Shown here: positions 1-6,301 of the stretch, piece by piece
Layout: every line of letters starts with the position of its first letter
Position numbering within the stretch: position 1 is the stretch's first letter
Program-made: the position numbers and the translations under genes
The notes under the pieces: model-generated
The model's input: the letters and a program-made list of their open reading frames with translations, nothing else
Database searches by the model: none
What the model was told of the DNA's origin: nothing
DNA from: JAMBLL01 sp964387145
GTDB lineage: Bacteria > Actinomycetota > Acidimicrobiia > Spongiisociales > UBA5794
DNA: 8,980 nucleotides
Assembly (NCBI GenBank): GCA_964387145.1
Contig: CAYLVM010000102.1
Location: 1-8,980, forward strand
Direction: 5' to 3'

Positions 1-38
1 TCATGGGTCACTACAGTATCGCCGGTGCCACCATCACC

Positions 39-44
39 GGAGGA
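39..44 (+). promoter_or_regulatory. Ribosome binding site of menB
   Basis: GGAGGA lies 3 nt before the GTG at 48. It is the strongest Shine-Dalgarno match in the window and decides for GTG 48 over the upstream in-frame ATG at 3, which has only two bases of visible upstream sequence. The remaining leader (1-38) shows no gene that can be supported, and any promoter lies off the left edge. Confidence 0.7.
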
Positions 45-47
45 ACC

Positions 48-938
48 GTGGTTTCAGACATCTTCGACCCGACTGCATGGACGCCGGTTGACGGCTTCGA
101 TCTGAATGACATCACCTATCACCGAGCCAGAGACGTCGGCGCGGTGCGTATCGCCTTCGACCGCCCGGAAGTTCGCAACGCTTTCCGCCCCTCCACCGTG
201 GACGAGCTGTACCGGGTTCTGGACCATGCACGGATGACGCCGGACGTCGGCTGTGTGCTCCTGACCGGCAACGGCCCCTCCCCCAAGGACGGCGGCTGGG
301 CGTTCTGTTCCGGTGGTGATCAACGGATCCGTGGCAAGGATGGCTACAAGTACGAGGGAGACGAGGGGGTCGACCCGACACGACTCGGTCGCCTGCACAT
401 TCTCGAAGTCCAACGGTTGATCCGGTTCATGCCGAAGATCGTCATCGCCGTCGTACCCGGCTGGGCGGTCGGTGGTGGCCACAGCCTTCACGTCGTGTGC
501 GACCTCACCCTCGCATCGGCCGAGCACGCCGTGTTCAAACAGACCGACGCAGATGTCGCGAGCTTCGACGGTGGGTACGGCTCGGCGCTGCTCGCTCGAC
601 AGGTCGGCCAGAAGAGGGCACGGGAGATCTTCTTCCTCGGACGGGACTACTCGGCGCAGGACGCCCACGCGATGGGGATGGTCAACGCCGTCGTACCGCA
701 CGACGAACTCGAAGAGACGGCGCTGCAGTGGGCACGCGAGATCACCGCCAAGAGCCCCACGGCACAAAAGATGTTGAAGTTCGCTTTCAACCTTCCCGAT
801 GACGGCCTCGTCGGCCAACAGATCTTTGCAGGGGAAGCCACTCGGCTTGCCTACGGAACCGATGAGGCGCAGGAGGGACGCGACGCCTTCCTCGAGAAGC
901 GGGATCCGGACTACTCGTCCTTCCCCTGGCAGTTCTAG
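48..938 (+). CDS. menB: 1,4-dihydroxy-2-naphthoyl-CoA synthase MenB
   Basis: Crotonase-fold enzyme that cyclises o-succinylbenzoyl-CoA to 1,4-dihydroxy-2-naphthoyl-CoA in the menaquinone pathway; cytosolic. The protein (296 aa from the chosen GTG) matches MenB along its whole length: RPEVRNAFRP near residue 40, the oxyanion-hole stretch FCSGGDQRIRG at 86-96, VGGGHSLHVVCDLTLAS around 141-157, KQTDADVASFDGGYG at 164-178, and the C-terminal GEATRLAYGTDEA carrying the conserved Tyr269. Asp167 sits where Mycobacterium tuberculosis MenB has Asp185 and Escherichia coli has Gly156, so this is the bicarbonate-independent (type II) form. The frame is open back to an ATG at 3, but GTG at 48 has GGAGGA at 39-44 just upstream, and the 15 extra residues do not resemble MenB, so 48 is preferred. 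The 6-nt gap to menA implies co-transcription. Identification is very secure; the start is likely. Confidence 0.96.
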   Translation: MVSDIFDPTAWTPVDGFDLNDITYHRARDVGAVRIAFDRPEVRNAFRPSTVDELYRVLDHARMTPDVGCVLLTGNGPSPKDGGWAFCSGGDQRIRGKDGYKYEGDEGVDPTRLGRLHILEVQRLIRFMPKIVIAVVPGWAVGGGHSLHVVCDLTLASAEHAVFKQTDADVASFDGGYGSALLARQVGQKRAREIFFLGRDYSAQDAHAMGMVNAVVPHDELEETALQWAREITAKSPTAQKMLKFAFNLPDDGLVGQQIFAGEATRLAYGTDEAQEGRDAFLEKRDPDYSSFPWQF

Positions 939-944
939 CTCCCG

Positions 945-1826
945 GTGACATCCGCTCCGAACCCGTGGGTGATGGCGGCACGACCTGCAACGCTGCTCGC
1001 CTCGGTCGCACCTGTGCTGATCGGCACGGCGAGTGCCTGGAGTGACGGCGTGTTCGCTGTGCTCCCCTTCGTCGTCGTACTGGTCGCTGCGCTCGCGATC
1101 CAGATCGGTGTCAACTTTGCGAACGATCTCGCAGATGCACAGAAGGGTGCAGATACCGAAGCCCGTATCGGTCCCCAACGGGCCGTAGCGTCGGGTGTGA
1201 TCTCGATGAGTGACATGAAACGCGGGATCGCCGTCGCGTTCGGTATCGCCGGTGTCGGTGGCATCTACCTCATCTGGTACGCCGGTTGGCCCATCCTCGT
1301 CATCGGTGTCGTATCGATCATCGCAGCGCTCGGCTACACGAACGGACCCATCCCCTACGGCTACTACGGACTCGGCGAGCTGTTCGTGTTCGTCTTCTTC
1401 GGGATCGTGGCGACGGTGGGGACCCGTTTCGTCTTCTCGAACCCGGTGCCTCCCGAGGCGTGGGCGGGAGGTGTTGTGATGGGGTTCCTCGCGGCGGCGA
1501 TTCTCGAGGCGAACAACATCCGCGACATCGATACCGACAGGGAAGCGGGAAAGCGCACGCTGGCAGTCATGGTCGGACGTACCTGGGCGCGACGACTCTT
1601 CGCCGCAACACTGATCCTTGCCTTCGTGACGATCATCTTCAGTGTGAGCCTCGGGGTGCTTCCCCCCATGACGATGATCGCACTCGTCGTCGCACCGTTG
1701 AGCATCCCGCTCATCCGCACCGTGTACACCGAAACGGCGGGTCCACCGCTCATCGGTGTCCTCAAGAGAACGGCGCAGCTCCAGATGTTCGCGGGACTTC
1801 TCCTGTCCCTCGGCATCGTGTTCTGA
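945..1826 (+). CDS. menA: 1,4-dihydroxy-2-naphthoate polyprenyltransferase MenA
   Basis: UbiA-family integral membrane prenyltransferase that attaches the polyprenyl chain to 1,4-dihydroxy-2-naphthoate with loss of CO2, giving demethylmenaquinone. Of 293 aa, most is hydrophobic, with about eight to nine membrane segments (for example 36-58, 95-112, 115-130, 145-163, 174-188, 213-235 and 270-293). Both Asp-rich, Mg/diphosphate-binding motifs are present: N60-D61-x2-D64-x5-D70 and NNIRDIDTD at 190-198, followed by GKRTLAV. PYGYYGLGELFVFVFFG at 137-153 is nearly the mycobacterial MenA signature. GTG at 945 is chosen because the Trp-x-x-x-Ala-Arg-Pro start (residues 8-14) typical of MenA would be cut by the ATG at 969. 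No good Shine-Dalgarno precedes it, so translation is probably coupled to menB, whose stop is 6 nt upstream. The chain length of the prenyl donor cannot be told from sequence. Confidence 0.95.
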   Translation: MTSAPNPWVMAARPATLLASVAPVLIGTASAWSDGVFAVLPFVVVLVAALAIQIGVNFANDLADAQKGADTEARIGPQRAVASGVISMSDMKRGIAVAFGIAGVGGIYLIWYAGWPILVIGVVSIIAALGYTNGPIPYGYYGLGELFVFVFFGIVATVGTRFVFSNPVPPEAWAGGVVMGFLAAAILEANNIRDIDTDREAGKRTLAVMVGRTWARRLFAATLILAFVTIIFSVSLGVLPPMTMIALVVAPLSIPLIRTVYTETAGPPLIGVLKRTAQLQMFAGLLLSLGIVF

Positions 1827-1851
1827 TCACGCGAAGGTAGGCTCGCCTTCC

Positions 1852-3561
1852 GTGACCAACTCCGACACCCCGTTTCGATACACGGCCGACCTCATCGGCG
1901 GGTTCGCCGATGAGGGGTGCACCGTTGCCTTCATCTCGCCGGGATCGCGCAGCACACCGCTGACGCTGGCTCTCGCCAGCGACCGCCGGATCGACGACAT
2001 CTCGATCAGGGATGAACGATCCGCTGCCTTTGCAGCCCTCGGGTACGCCAAGGCGACCGGCACACCGGCGATCATCGTGTGCACATCGGGCTCTGCTGCC
2101 GCCCACTACCTGGCTGCGATCGTCGAAGCCGACCAGTCGGTGACCCCACTCCTCGTGCTGACGGCGGACCGCCCTGCACGCCTCCGGGGCACCGGAGCCC
2201 CCCAGACCATGGATCAAACCCGGTTGTACGGCCCTCACGTCAAGACGTTCGTCGAACTCGACCCGGCGTCACCGAACAGTTCGGGCCGTGACGACGCTGC
2301 TGCACTTTACGCGGCGGCGGTGACGCCTCCTGCCGGACCCGTCCACGCGAACGTTCCTTTCCAAGAGCCGCTCCTGCCGAGCATGCCGGTGAACCCCGCT
2401 CCACCCTCCCGTTCGACCGTGTCGATCGACGTGCCCGCTGTACCGAGCGGCCTGTTCGCCGATCTCGAAGGCCGCAACGTCCTGATCGTCGTGGGAGGCA
2501 GAACCGATCCCGAGTTGGCGAACCTCATCTCGAAGGCGGCTGCGGACCTGGCTGCTCCCATGTTCGCCGATCCCCAGGCGAACGCCACCGGGCCCAACAC
2601 TCTGTCGTACGGCGACCTGATCGTCGGTGCCGGAAGCCCCGTTCCCCACGCCTTGACGCAGCACCGACCCGACGTCGTGCTTCGTATCGGCCCCATACCA
2701 ACATCGAAACCGATGTGGCGTTGGCTCGAATCCTCAGGAACCGACCAGATACTGATCGAGTCGTCCCGACTCGACGATCCGTTGGACTCTGCTAGAACCG
2801 TCTTGAAAGCAGATCCGGTCGCCGTATTGAAGGCGAACCCGATGCCACACAACACGGACCGCACCTTTCTCGACACGTGGCTCGATCTCGATGCTGTGGC
2901 CGGTGAGGCACTCGAGGCTGCCCTCATCGACGTACCGTTCCCGAACGAGCCCGAGATCGCACGGGTGGTCGTCGGATCCGTCCCGCTCGATACGACACTC
3001 TTTGTCGCATCATCGCGTCCGATCCGCGACGTCGATGCGTTCGCAGCCATGAGGAGCGGCGTTCGCGTCATCGCGAACCGCGGGCTCAACGGGATCGACG
3101 GCACCATCTCGAGCGCGATGGGGATTGCTGTGGCAGGAACACCGACGACGGTTCTGGTCGGAGACCTCGCCGCCCTCCACGACGTGTCCTCGCTCAGCGA
3201 GGTAGCAAGGCTCGGTGTGCCGGTACGGATCATCGTCGTCAACAACGACGGTGGCGGCATCTTCTCGTTCCTCCCTCAAGCATCGAGCCCTCTGGTCGAC
3301 CCGGACGTGTACGAGCGACACTGGGGAACTCCCCACGGCCTGTTCCTCGCACCGATCGCCGAGGCGATGGGGGTCCCTTCGCTCACCGTTGGAACACGCG
3401 AGGCGCTCACAGCAGCTGTGGCGTCACCGATAGAAGGACCGGAACTCATTGAGATCCGAACCGACAGGCGATCCAACATCGGCCATCACGACACCGTCCG
3501 ACAGGCGGTCGCCGAGGCGCTCCGCCTAGGTGGTGGCGAGGAGATCGAACAACGGCCGTAG
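1852..3561 (+). CDS. menD: 2-succinyl-5-enolpyruvyl-6-hydroxy-3-cyclohexene-1-carboxylate synthase MenD
   Basis: Thiamine-diphosphate- and Mg-dependent enzyme that decarboxylates 2-oxoglutarate and adds the resulting succinic semialdehyde carbanion to isochorismate, the first committed menaquinone step. The product is 569 aa, a usual MenD length. The N-terminal PYR domain has SPGSRSTPLTLAL at 29-41 (Ser32 and Arg33, substrate-binding in E. coli) and RDERSAAFAALG at 53-64, with Glu55 at the same number as the E. coli ThDP-activating Glu. SGSAAAHYLAAIVEA and TADRPARLRGTGAPQTMDQ follow. IGPIPTSKPMWRWL lies in the central domain. The C-terminal PP domain has GDLAALHD from 437 and VVNNDGGGIFSFLP around 462-475, the ThDP/Mg-binding pair. 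GTG 1852 is preferred because the 32 in-frame codons before it overlap menA and look like shadow sequence. The start has only a weak, distant GAAGG (1833-1837). The last 36 nt overlap the end of convergent menF. Confidence 0.95.
   Translation: MTNSDTPFRYTADLIGGFADEGCTVAFISPGSRSTPLTLALASDRRIDDISIRDERSAAFAALGYAKATGTPAIIVCTSGSAAAHYLAAIVEADQSVTPLLVLTADRPARLRGTGAPQTMDQTRLYGPHVKTFVELDPASPNSSGRDDAAALYAAAVTPPAGPVHANVPFQEPLLPSMPVNPAPPSRSTVSIDVPAVPSGLFADLEGRNVLIVVGGRTDPELANLISKAAADLAAPMFADPQANATGPNTLSYGDLIVGAGSPVPHALTQHRPDVVLRIGPIPTSKPMWRWLESSGTDQILIESSRLDDPLDSARTVLKADPVAVLKANPMPHNTDRTFLDTWLDLDAVAGEALEAALIDVPFPNEPEIARVVVGSVPLDTTLFVASSRPIRDVDAFAAMRSGVRVIANRGLNGIDGTISSAMGIAVAGTPTTVLVGDLAALHDVSSLSEVARLGVPVRIIVVNNDGGGIFSFLPQASSPLVDPDVYERHWGTPHGLFLAPIAEAMGVPSLTVGTREALTAAVASPIEGPELIEIRTDRRSNIGHHDTVRQAVAEALRLGGGEEIEQRP
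3526..3561. other. Convergent 36-bp coding overlap of menD and menF
   Basis: The TAG of menD (3559-3561, plus strand) lies inside menF, and the TAG of menF (3528-3526, minus strand) lies inside menD, so the last dozen codons of each gene are read from the same DNA on opposite strands. There is no room for a conventional intrinsic terminator between them, and I see no GC hairpin with a T run here. Transcripts must end inside the opposite gene or be ended by a factor-dependent mechanism. Confidence 0.9.
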
Positions 3562-4842
3562 TTTCAGTCGTGTCTCTGCAAGTTCCGCCTCTGGTTGCGA
3601 GTCGGCCACGATGCCCGCACCTGCAAAGAGATGTGTCCTCCCGTCGTGGATCAGGCCGCAACGCAGCCCGATGCAGATGGCTCCCTCTCCCCGGCCGTTC
3701 ATCCACCCAACGCCACCCGAGTACCAGCCACGGTCGATCTGTTCGACCTCAGCGATGAAACGCAGGGCAGCTTCACGCTCGACACCGCCGACCGCCGGCG
3801 TTGGATGGACGGCTGCGATCACGTCCATGATCCCGACGTCGTCACGCAGGGTTCCGTGGATCTCGCTCGAAAGATGCTGCACCGTGGCCATCCTCTTGAG
3901 AGACGGGGTCCCAGGCACCGTCACCTCAGTCGTGAGACGGTGCAGCCGTCGTGCCAGATCGTCGACGACGAGACGGTGTTCCTCCCTGTCTTTGTCCGAA
4001 GAAAGGAGCGCGTCGCCGATCGCCGCGTCATCGAGGTCGCCTTCACCGCGCTTTGCAGAACCAGCGAGCGGGTTCGAGACGAGGCTCCTTCCCCGAACGT
4101 CTGCAAGGAGTTCGGGGCTGGCTCCGATGAACACCGAGTCACCAGATTTCCACGCGAAGTTGTAACACTGGGGGTAGCGCTCGACCAGGGCACGGAACAC
4201 CCGCAGGATGGCAACGGGCTCCGTGGAGTTGACGATCACCGATCGTGCAAGGACGACCTTTTCGAGATCCCCGGACCGAATGACGTCCACAGCCTTGGCC
4301 ACGGTGCTCGCCCACTCGGTGACGTGGGGATGGGACTCGATGGAGTGATCCCCGGTGTCGTCAACGGCGATCCACTTCGGAGATCGCATCGAGGCGAGCA
4401 GTTCGAGGGTCGGCTCGGTTCGTTCGCCATCGGGTACCGCAACGGTCAGTCTGGTCCCTCCGTCGATGCTCTCGAGCGTGATACGAGGTATGAACACCTC
4501 AGAAGCCTCGTACCCCTCCCAGGTTGAAGTCGTCGGTCCCTCCGGAGAGAACGCGAACCCCACGAACGAAACAAGATCGTGATGGCCGGCCCCCTCCCGT
4601 TCATCGCGAAGTGCAACGAACCGGTCGGGACCGCTCGCCGTCGCCCTCCACGCGGTGCCGAGCCCTGCGATGCGTTCTCCCGACGGTGTCGAGTAGGCCA
4701 CGGCCCGGTCGACGAGGTCTGCCCCCGTCCGGGCGAAGTCGAAGGTATCGAAGGACACATCGACTCGGGCGACACGGAACCCGCCTCGAGCGTCGAGCTG
4801 TCGACGGATCGCATCGATCTGGGGGCGTGACACGAGTTGCAT
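3526..4842 (-). CDS. menF: Isochorismate synthase MenF (chorismate-binding enzyme family)
   Basis: Mg-dependent isomerase converting chorismate to isochorismate, the substrate of MenD, which is encoded convergently next door. From ATG 4842 the protein has 438 aa. The C-terminal chorismate-binding domain is complete: GDLEKVVLARS at 191-201 with Lys195 as the likely water-activating base, FIGASPELLADVRG from 238, NPLAGSAKRGE, HLSSEIHG at 323-330, HPTPAVGG at 346-353, EVEQIDRGWYSGGVGW at 365-380, and FAGAGIVADSQPEAELAET at 406-424 with the metal-binding Glu near 420-423. HPTPAVGG and the GVGW context favour isochorismate synthase over anthranilate or salicylate synthase. A siderophore-type EntC/DhbC is the alternative, but the men neighbours argue against it. 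A GTG at 4881 would add 13 residues and overlap the hydrolase gene by 20 nt. Neither start has a clear Shine-Dalgarno; ATG 4842 lies 19 nt after the hydrolase stop. The N-terminal 150 residues are less conserved, as usual in the family. Confidence 0.92.
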   Translation of the reverse strand: MQLVSRPQIDAIRRQLDARGGFRVARVDVSFDTFDFARTGADLVDRAVAYSTPSGERIAGLGTAWRATASGPDRFVALRDEREGAGHHDLVSFVGFAFSPEGPTTSTWEGYEASEVFIPRITLESIDGGTRLTVAVPDGERTEPTLELLASMRSPKWIAVDDTGDHSIESHPHVTEWASTVAKAVDVIRSGDLEKVVLARSVIVNSTEPVAILRVFRALVERYPQCYNFAWKSGDSVFIGASPELLADVRGRSLVSNPLAGSAKRGEGDLDDAAIGDALLSSDKDREEHRLVVDDLARRLHRLTTEVTVPGTPSLKRMATVQHLSSEIHGTLRDDVGIMDVIAAVHPTPAVGGVEREAALRFIAEVEQIDRGWYSGGVGWMNGRGEGAICIGLRCGLIHDGRTHLFAGAGIVADSQPEAELAETRLKLRPLFDLLATT

Positions 4843-4861
4843 CCCGGCGATGGTACCGGCG

Positions 4862-5683
4862 TCACCGCGAAGACGGGTCACCGAGGATGCGCTGAATGAT
4901 CGATGCGATCACGTCGGGACGCTCCATAGGAACGAAGTGCCCGACGTCGGGGACGACGATCAGTTCGGCGTCGCGAAATCGTTCGACGAACGTCGAGAGA
5001 TGCGGCTCCTGGTGTGTGTCGGAGTGCTCTCCACAGACAACGGTCACCGGTATCGAGATCTGATCGAGACGATCCCATGTGTCATGGTTGAGGCCCTGAC
5101 GGAAGACCTCTGCCTCGATTCGGGGGAGACACTTGATCTTCCATCCGTCGGGAGAGTCCTCGAAGCCGAAGTCGACGTACGCGGCGAGGGCGTCGGGCTG
5201 CCAGTCTCGCAGTGGGCTGTCGAGGAATCTGTCGTACGCTGCCCGACGATCGGTGAACACTTCCCTGCGTCGCTGTGCAGCGTCGGCGATCGGGACATCG
5301 GCCATCCGGTAGGGCGGGGGGTAGATGATCGGCTCGATGAGCACGAGGTTACGGAACGTTGCAGGTCGGAGCGCCTCGACCCTGGCGATTGCAGCTCCAC
5401 CAGAGGAGTGGCCGACGCCCACAGTGGGGCTGCACCCCTCGAGCTTGGAGGCGACGTCCCGTGCGATCGCATCGATCGTGAACGGGCCATCGGTCTCCGT
5501 GTTCTCACCGTGACCGAGAAGGTCGACCGACAGCCAACGAAGGTGGGGATGCAGATGGGAGAGTTCCGACACCACAGGACGCCAGACCTCCTTGCAGAAG
5601 CCGTTGGCGTGAGCGAACACCACGTCGGGATCACCGGGGGTGCCTTCCACCGCGAAAGACGGCTGGAACTCGCCGGGCTTCAC
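4862..5683 (-). CDS. Alpha/beta hydrolase of unknown substrate
   Basis: A single-domain alpha/beta-hydrolase-fold protein of 273 aa with no signal peptide or membrane segment, so probably cytosolic. Visible motifs: HANGF at 25-29 (oxyanion-hole loop, an HG-type position), DLLGHGEN at 54-61, the nucleophile elbow GHSSGG at 91-96 with Ser93, an acid candidate Asp222 in GEHSD, and His249 in VGHFVPME, so a complete Ser-Asp-His triad is predicted. The region around 120-185 (PPPYRMAD, RRREVFTDRRAAYDRF) would be the cap domain. The GTG at 5683 is chosen because it forms a 4-nt GTGA overlap with the upstream CBS gene stop; an upstream GTG at 5716 would add 11 arginine-rich residues. It sits directly before menF in an apparent operon, so it could be a MenH (SHCHC synthase) substitute. 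However, the Arg that follows the MenH elbow (GYSLGGR in E. coli) is Ala here, so I leave the substrate open. Confidence 0.85.
   Translation of the reverse strand: MKPGEFQPSFAVEGTPGDPDVVFAHANGFCKEVWRPVVSELSHLHPHLRWLSVDLLGHGENTETDGPFTIDAIARDVASKLEGCSPTVGVGHSSGGAAIARVEALRPATFRNLVLIEPIIYPPPYRMADVPIADAAQRRREVFTDRRAAYDRFLDSPLRDWQPDALAAYVDFGFEDSPDGWKIKCLPRIEAEVFRQGLNHDTWDRLDQISIPVTVVCGEHSDTHQEPHLSTFVERFRDAELIVVPDVGHFVPMERPDVIASIIQRILGDPSSR
5680..5683 (-). other. GTGA stop-start overlap (translational coupling site)
   Basis: Read on the minus strand, the four bases GTGA contain the hydrolase start GTG (5683-5681) and the CBS/BON gene stop TGA (5682-5680). No purine-rich ribosome binding site precedes the GTG, which suggests that ribosomes finishing the CBS/BON protein re-initiate on the hydrolase. 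Confidence 0.7.
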
Positions 5684-6291
5684 TGGTCGATGACGGTCGT
5701 ATCGTCGATGCGCCACTCGAGCCTGTTGTCGACGTCGGCGACGCCGTCGAGCCTGCGTGTGAGCTCCTCCATCAACCTGACCTCTGTGCGCGTGCCGATT
5801 CTCCCAACGAGCGTGACGACTCCGTTGTGAACTTCAACGGACACGGTTTCGGGATCGACGAACAGCACCCTGCGGATCAAGTCCTCCCTGATCTCGTCTT
5901 CGATGAGGTCGTCGGGACGGGTGAACCCGGCGACGATGTCGAACCGCGAGATGATGCCGACCATCCGGTTGTCCTCGACGACGAGCACACGCTTGACGTC
6001 GTTGGTGTTCATGAAACGAGCTGCTTCGATCACCTCGAGGCCCGGCTCGACCGTGAGGACCGAGTGGGACATGACCTCTTCGACGGTCTCGGGGGCGGTT
6101 CCCTTCTCTGCGCGTTCGACCTCCATGGCAAGGAAATCCCCCTCCGTGATGATCCCGAGCACGTGATCGTCGGGGTCGACGACCGGGAGGCCCGACACCC
6201 GATAGCGGAACATCATCCGGGCCGCGTCGCGCACCGATGTGGTCGGTGCAACGGCGACAACGTCGGTCGTCATCAGGTCACGAACGTGCAT
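5680..6291 (-). CDS. CBS-CBS-BON domain protein
   Basis: A 203-aa soluble protein with two CBS domains and a C-terminal BON domain. CBS1 spans about 1-58 (RDLMTTDVVAV at the start, SGLPVVD at 33-39, GIITEGD at 46-52). CBS2 spans about 70-124 (VEEVMSHSVLTVEPG, KRVLVVED, GIISRFD at 112-118). The BON domain spans about 131-194 (VEVHNGVVTLVGRIGTR, then VADVDNRLEW). Both CBS units keep the G-x-x-[ST]-x-x-D ribose-binding signature (Thr49/Asp52 and Ser115/Asp118), so binding of an adenosine-type ligand such as AMP, ATP or NAD(H) is plausible. The BON domain is generally thought to bind lipid or protein surfaces, although here there is no signal peptide. A sensor or regulatory role is an inference; no catalytic domain is present. 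ATG 6291 follows a GTGAGG motif and lies 10 nt after the stop of the acetyltransferase gene. The TGA overlaps the next gene start. Confidence 0.88.
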   Translation of the reverse strand: MHVRDLMTTDVVAVAPTTSVRDAARMMFRYRVSGLPVVDPDDHVLGIITEGDFLAMEVERAEKGTAPETVEEVMSHSVLTVEPGLEVIEAARFMNTNDVKRVLVVEDNRMVGIISRFDIVAGFTRPDDLIEDEIREDLIRRVLFVDPETVSVEVHNGVVTLVGRIGTRTEVRLMEELTRRLDGVADVDNRLEWRIDDTTVIDQ

Positions 6292-6295
6292 GCAT

Positions 6296-6301
6296 CCTCA
6301 C
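6296..6301 (-). promoter_or_regulatory. Ribosome binding site of the CBS/BON gene
   Basis: GTGAGG on the minus strand, 4 nt before ATG 6291, falls inside the 10-nt gap after the TAA (6304-6302) of the upstream acetyltransferase gene. It supports the ATG at 6291 as the start. The spacing is short but workable. Confidence 0.5.

Noticed and set aside
12..17. TACAGT, resembling a -10 promoter box upstream of menB.
   Set aside because: The matching -35 region would lie off the left edge, and a single weak hexamer is not enough for a promoter call.
54..1178. Long minus-strand open frame (374 codons) opposite menB and the start of menA.
   Set aside because: It mirrors the codon structure of two well-identified genes in GC-rich DNA, is rich in Arg, His and Cys in low-complexity fashion, and shows no domain I recognise.
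1827..1851. Gap between menA and menD examined for a terminator or promoter.
   Set aside because: Only 25 nt long with no hairpin and no recognisable promoter boxes; it reads as an ordinary within-operon spacer.
2307..3260. Minus-strand open frame of 317 codons opposite menD.
   Set aside because: Ser/Thr/Arg-rich shadow of menD with no domain pattern.
3595..4527. Plus-strand open frame of 310 codons opposite menF.
   Set aside because: menF is secure on the other strand; this frame has no recognisable motif and is an antisense shadow.
4850..5830. Plus-strand open frame of 326 codons opposite the hydrolase and the end of the CBS/BON gene.
   Set aside because: It spans two genes with clear domains on the minus strand; its composition (many Val, Asp, Arg) is what antisense GC-rich coding DNA gives.
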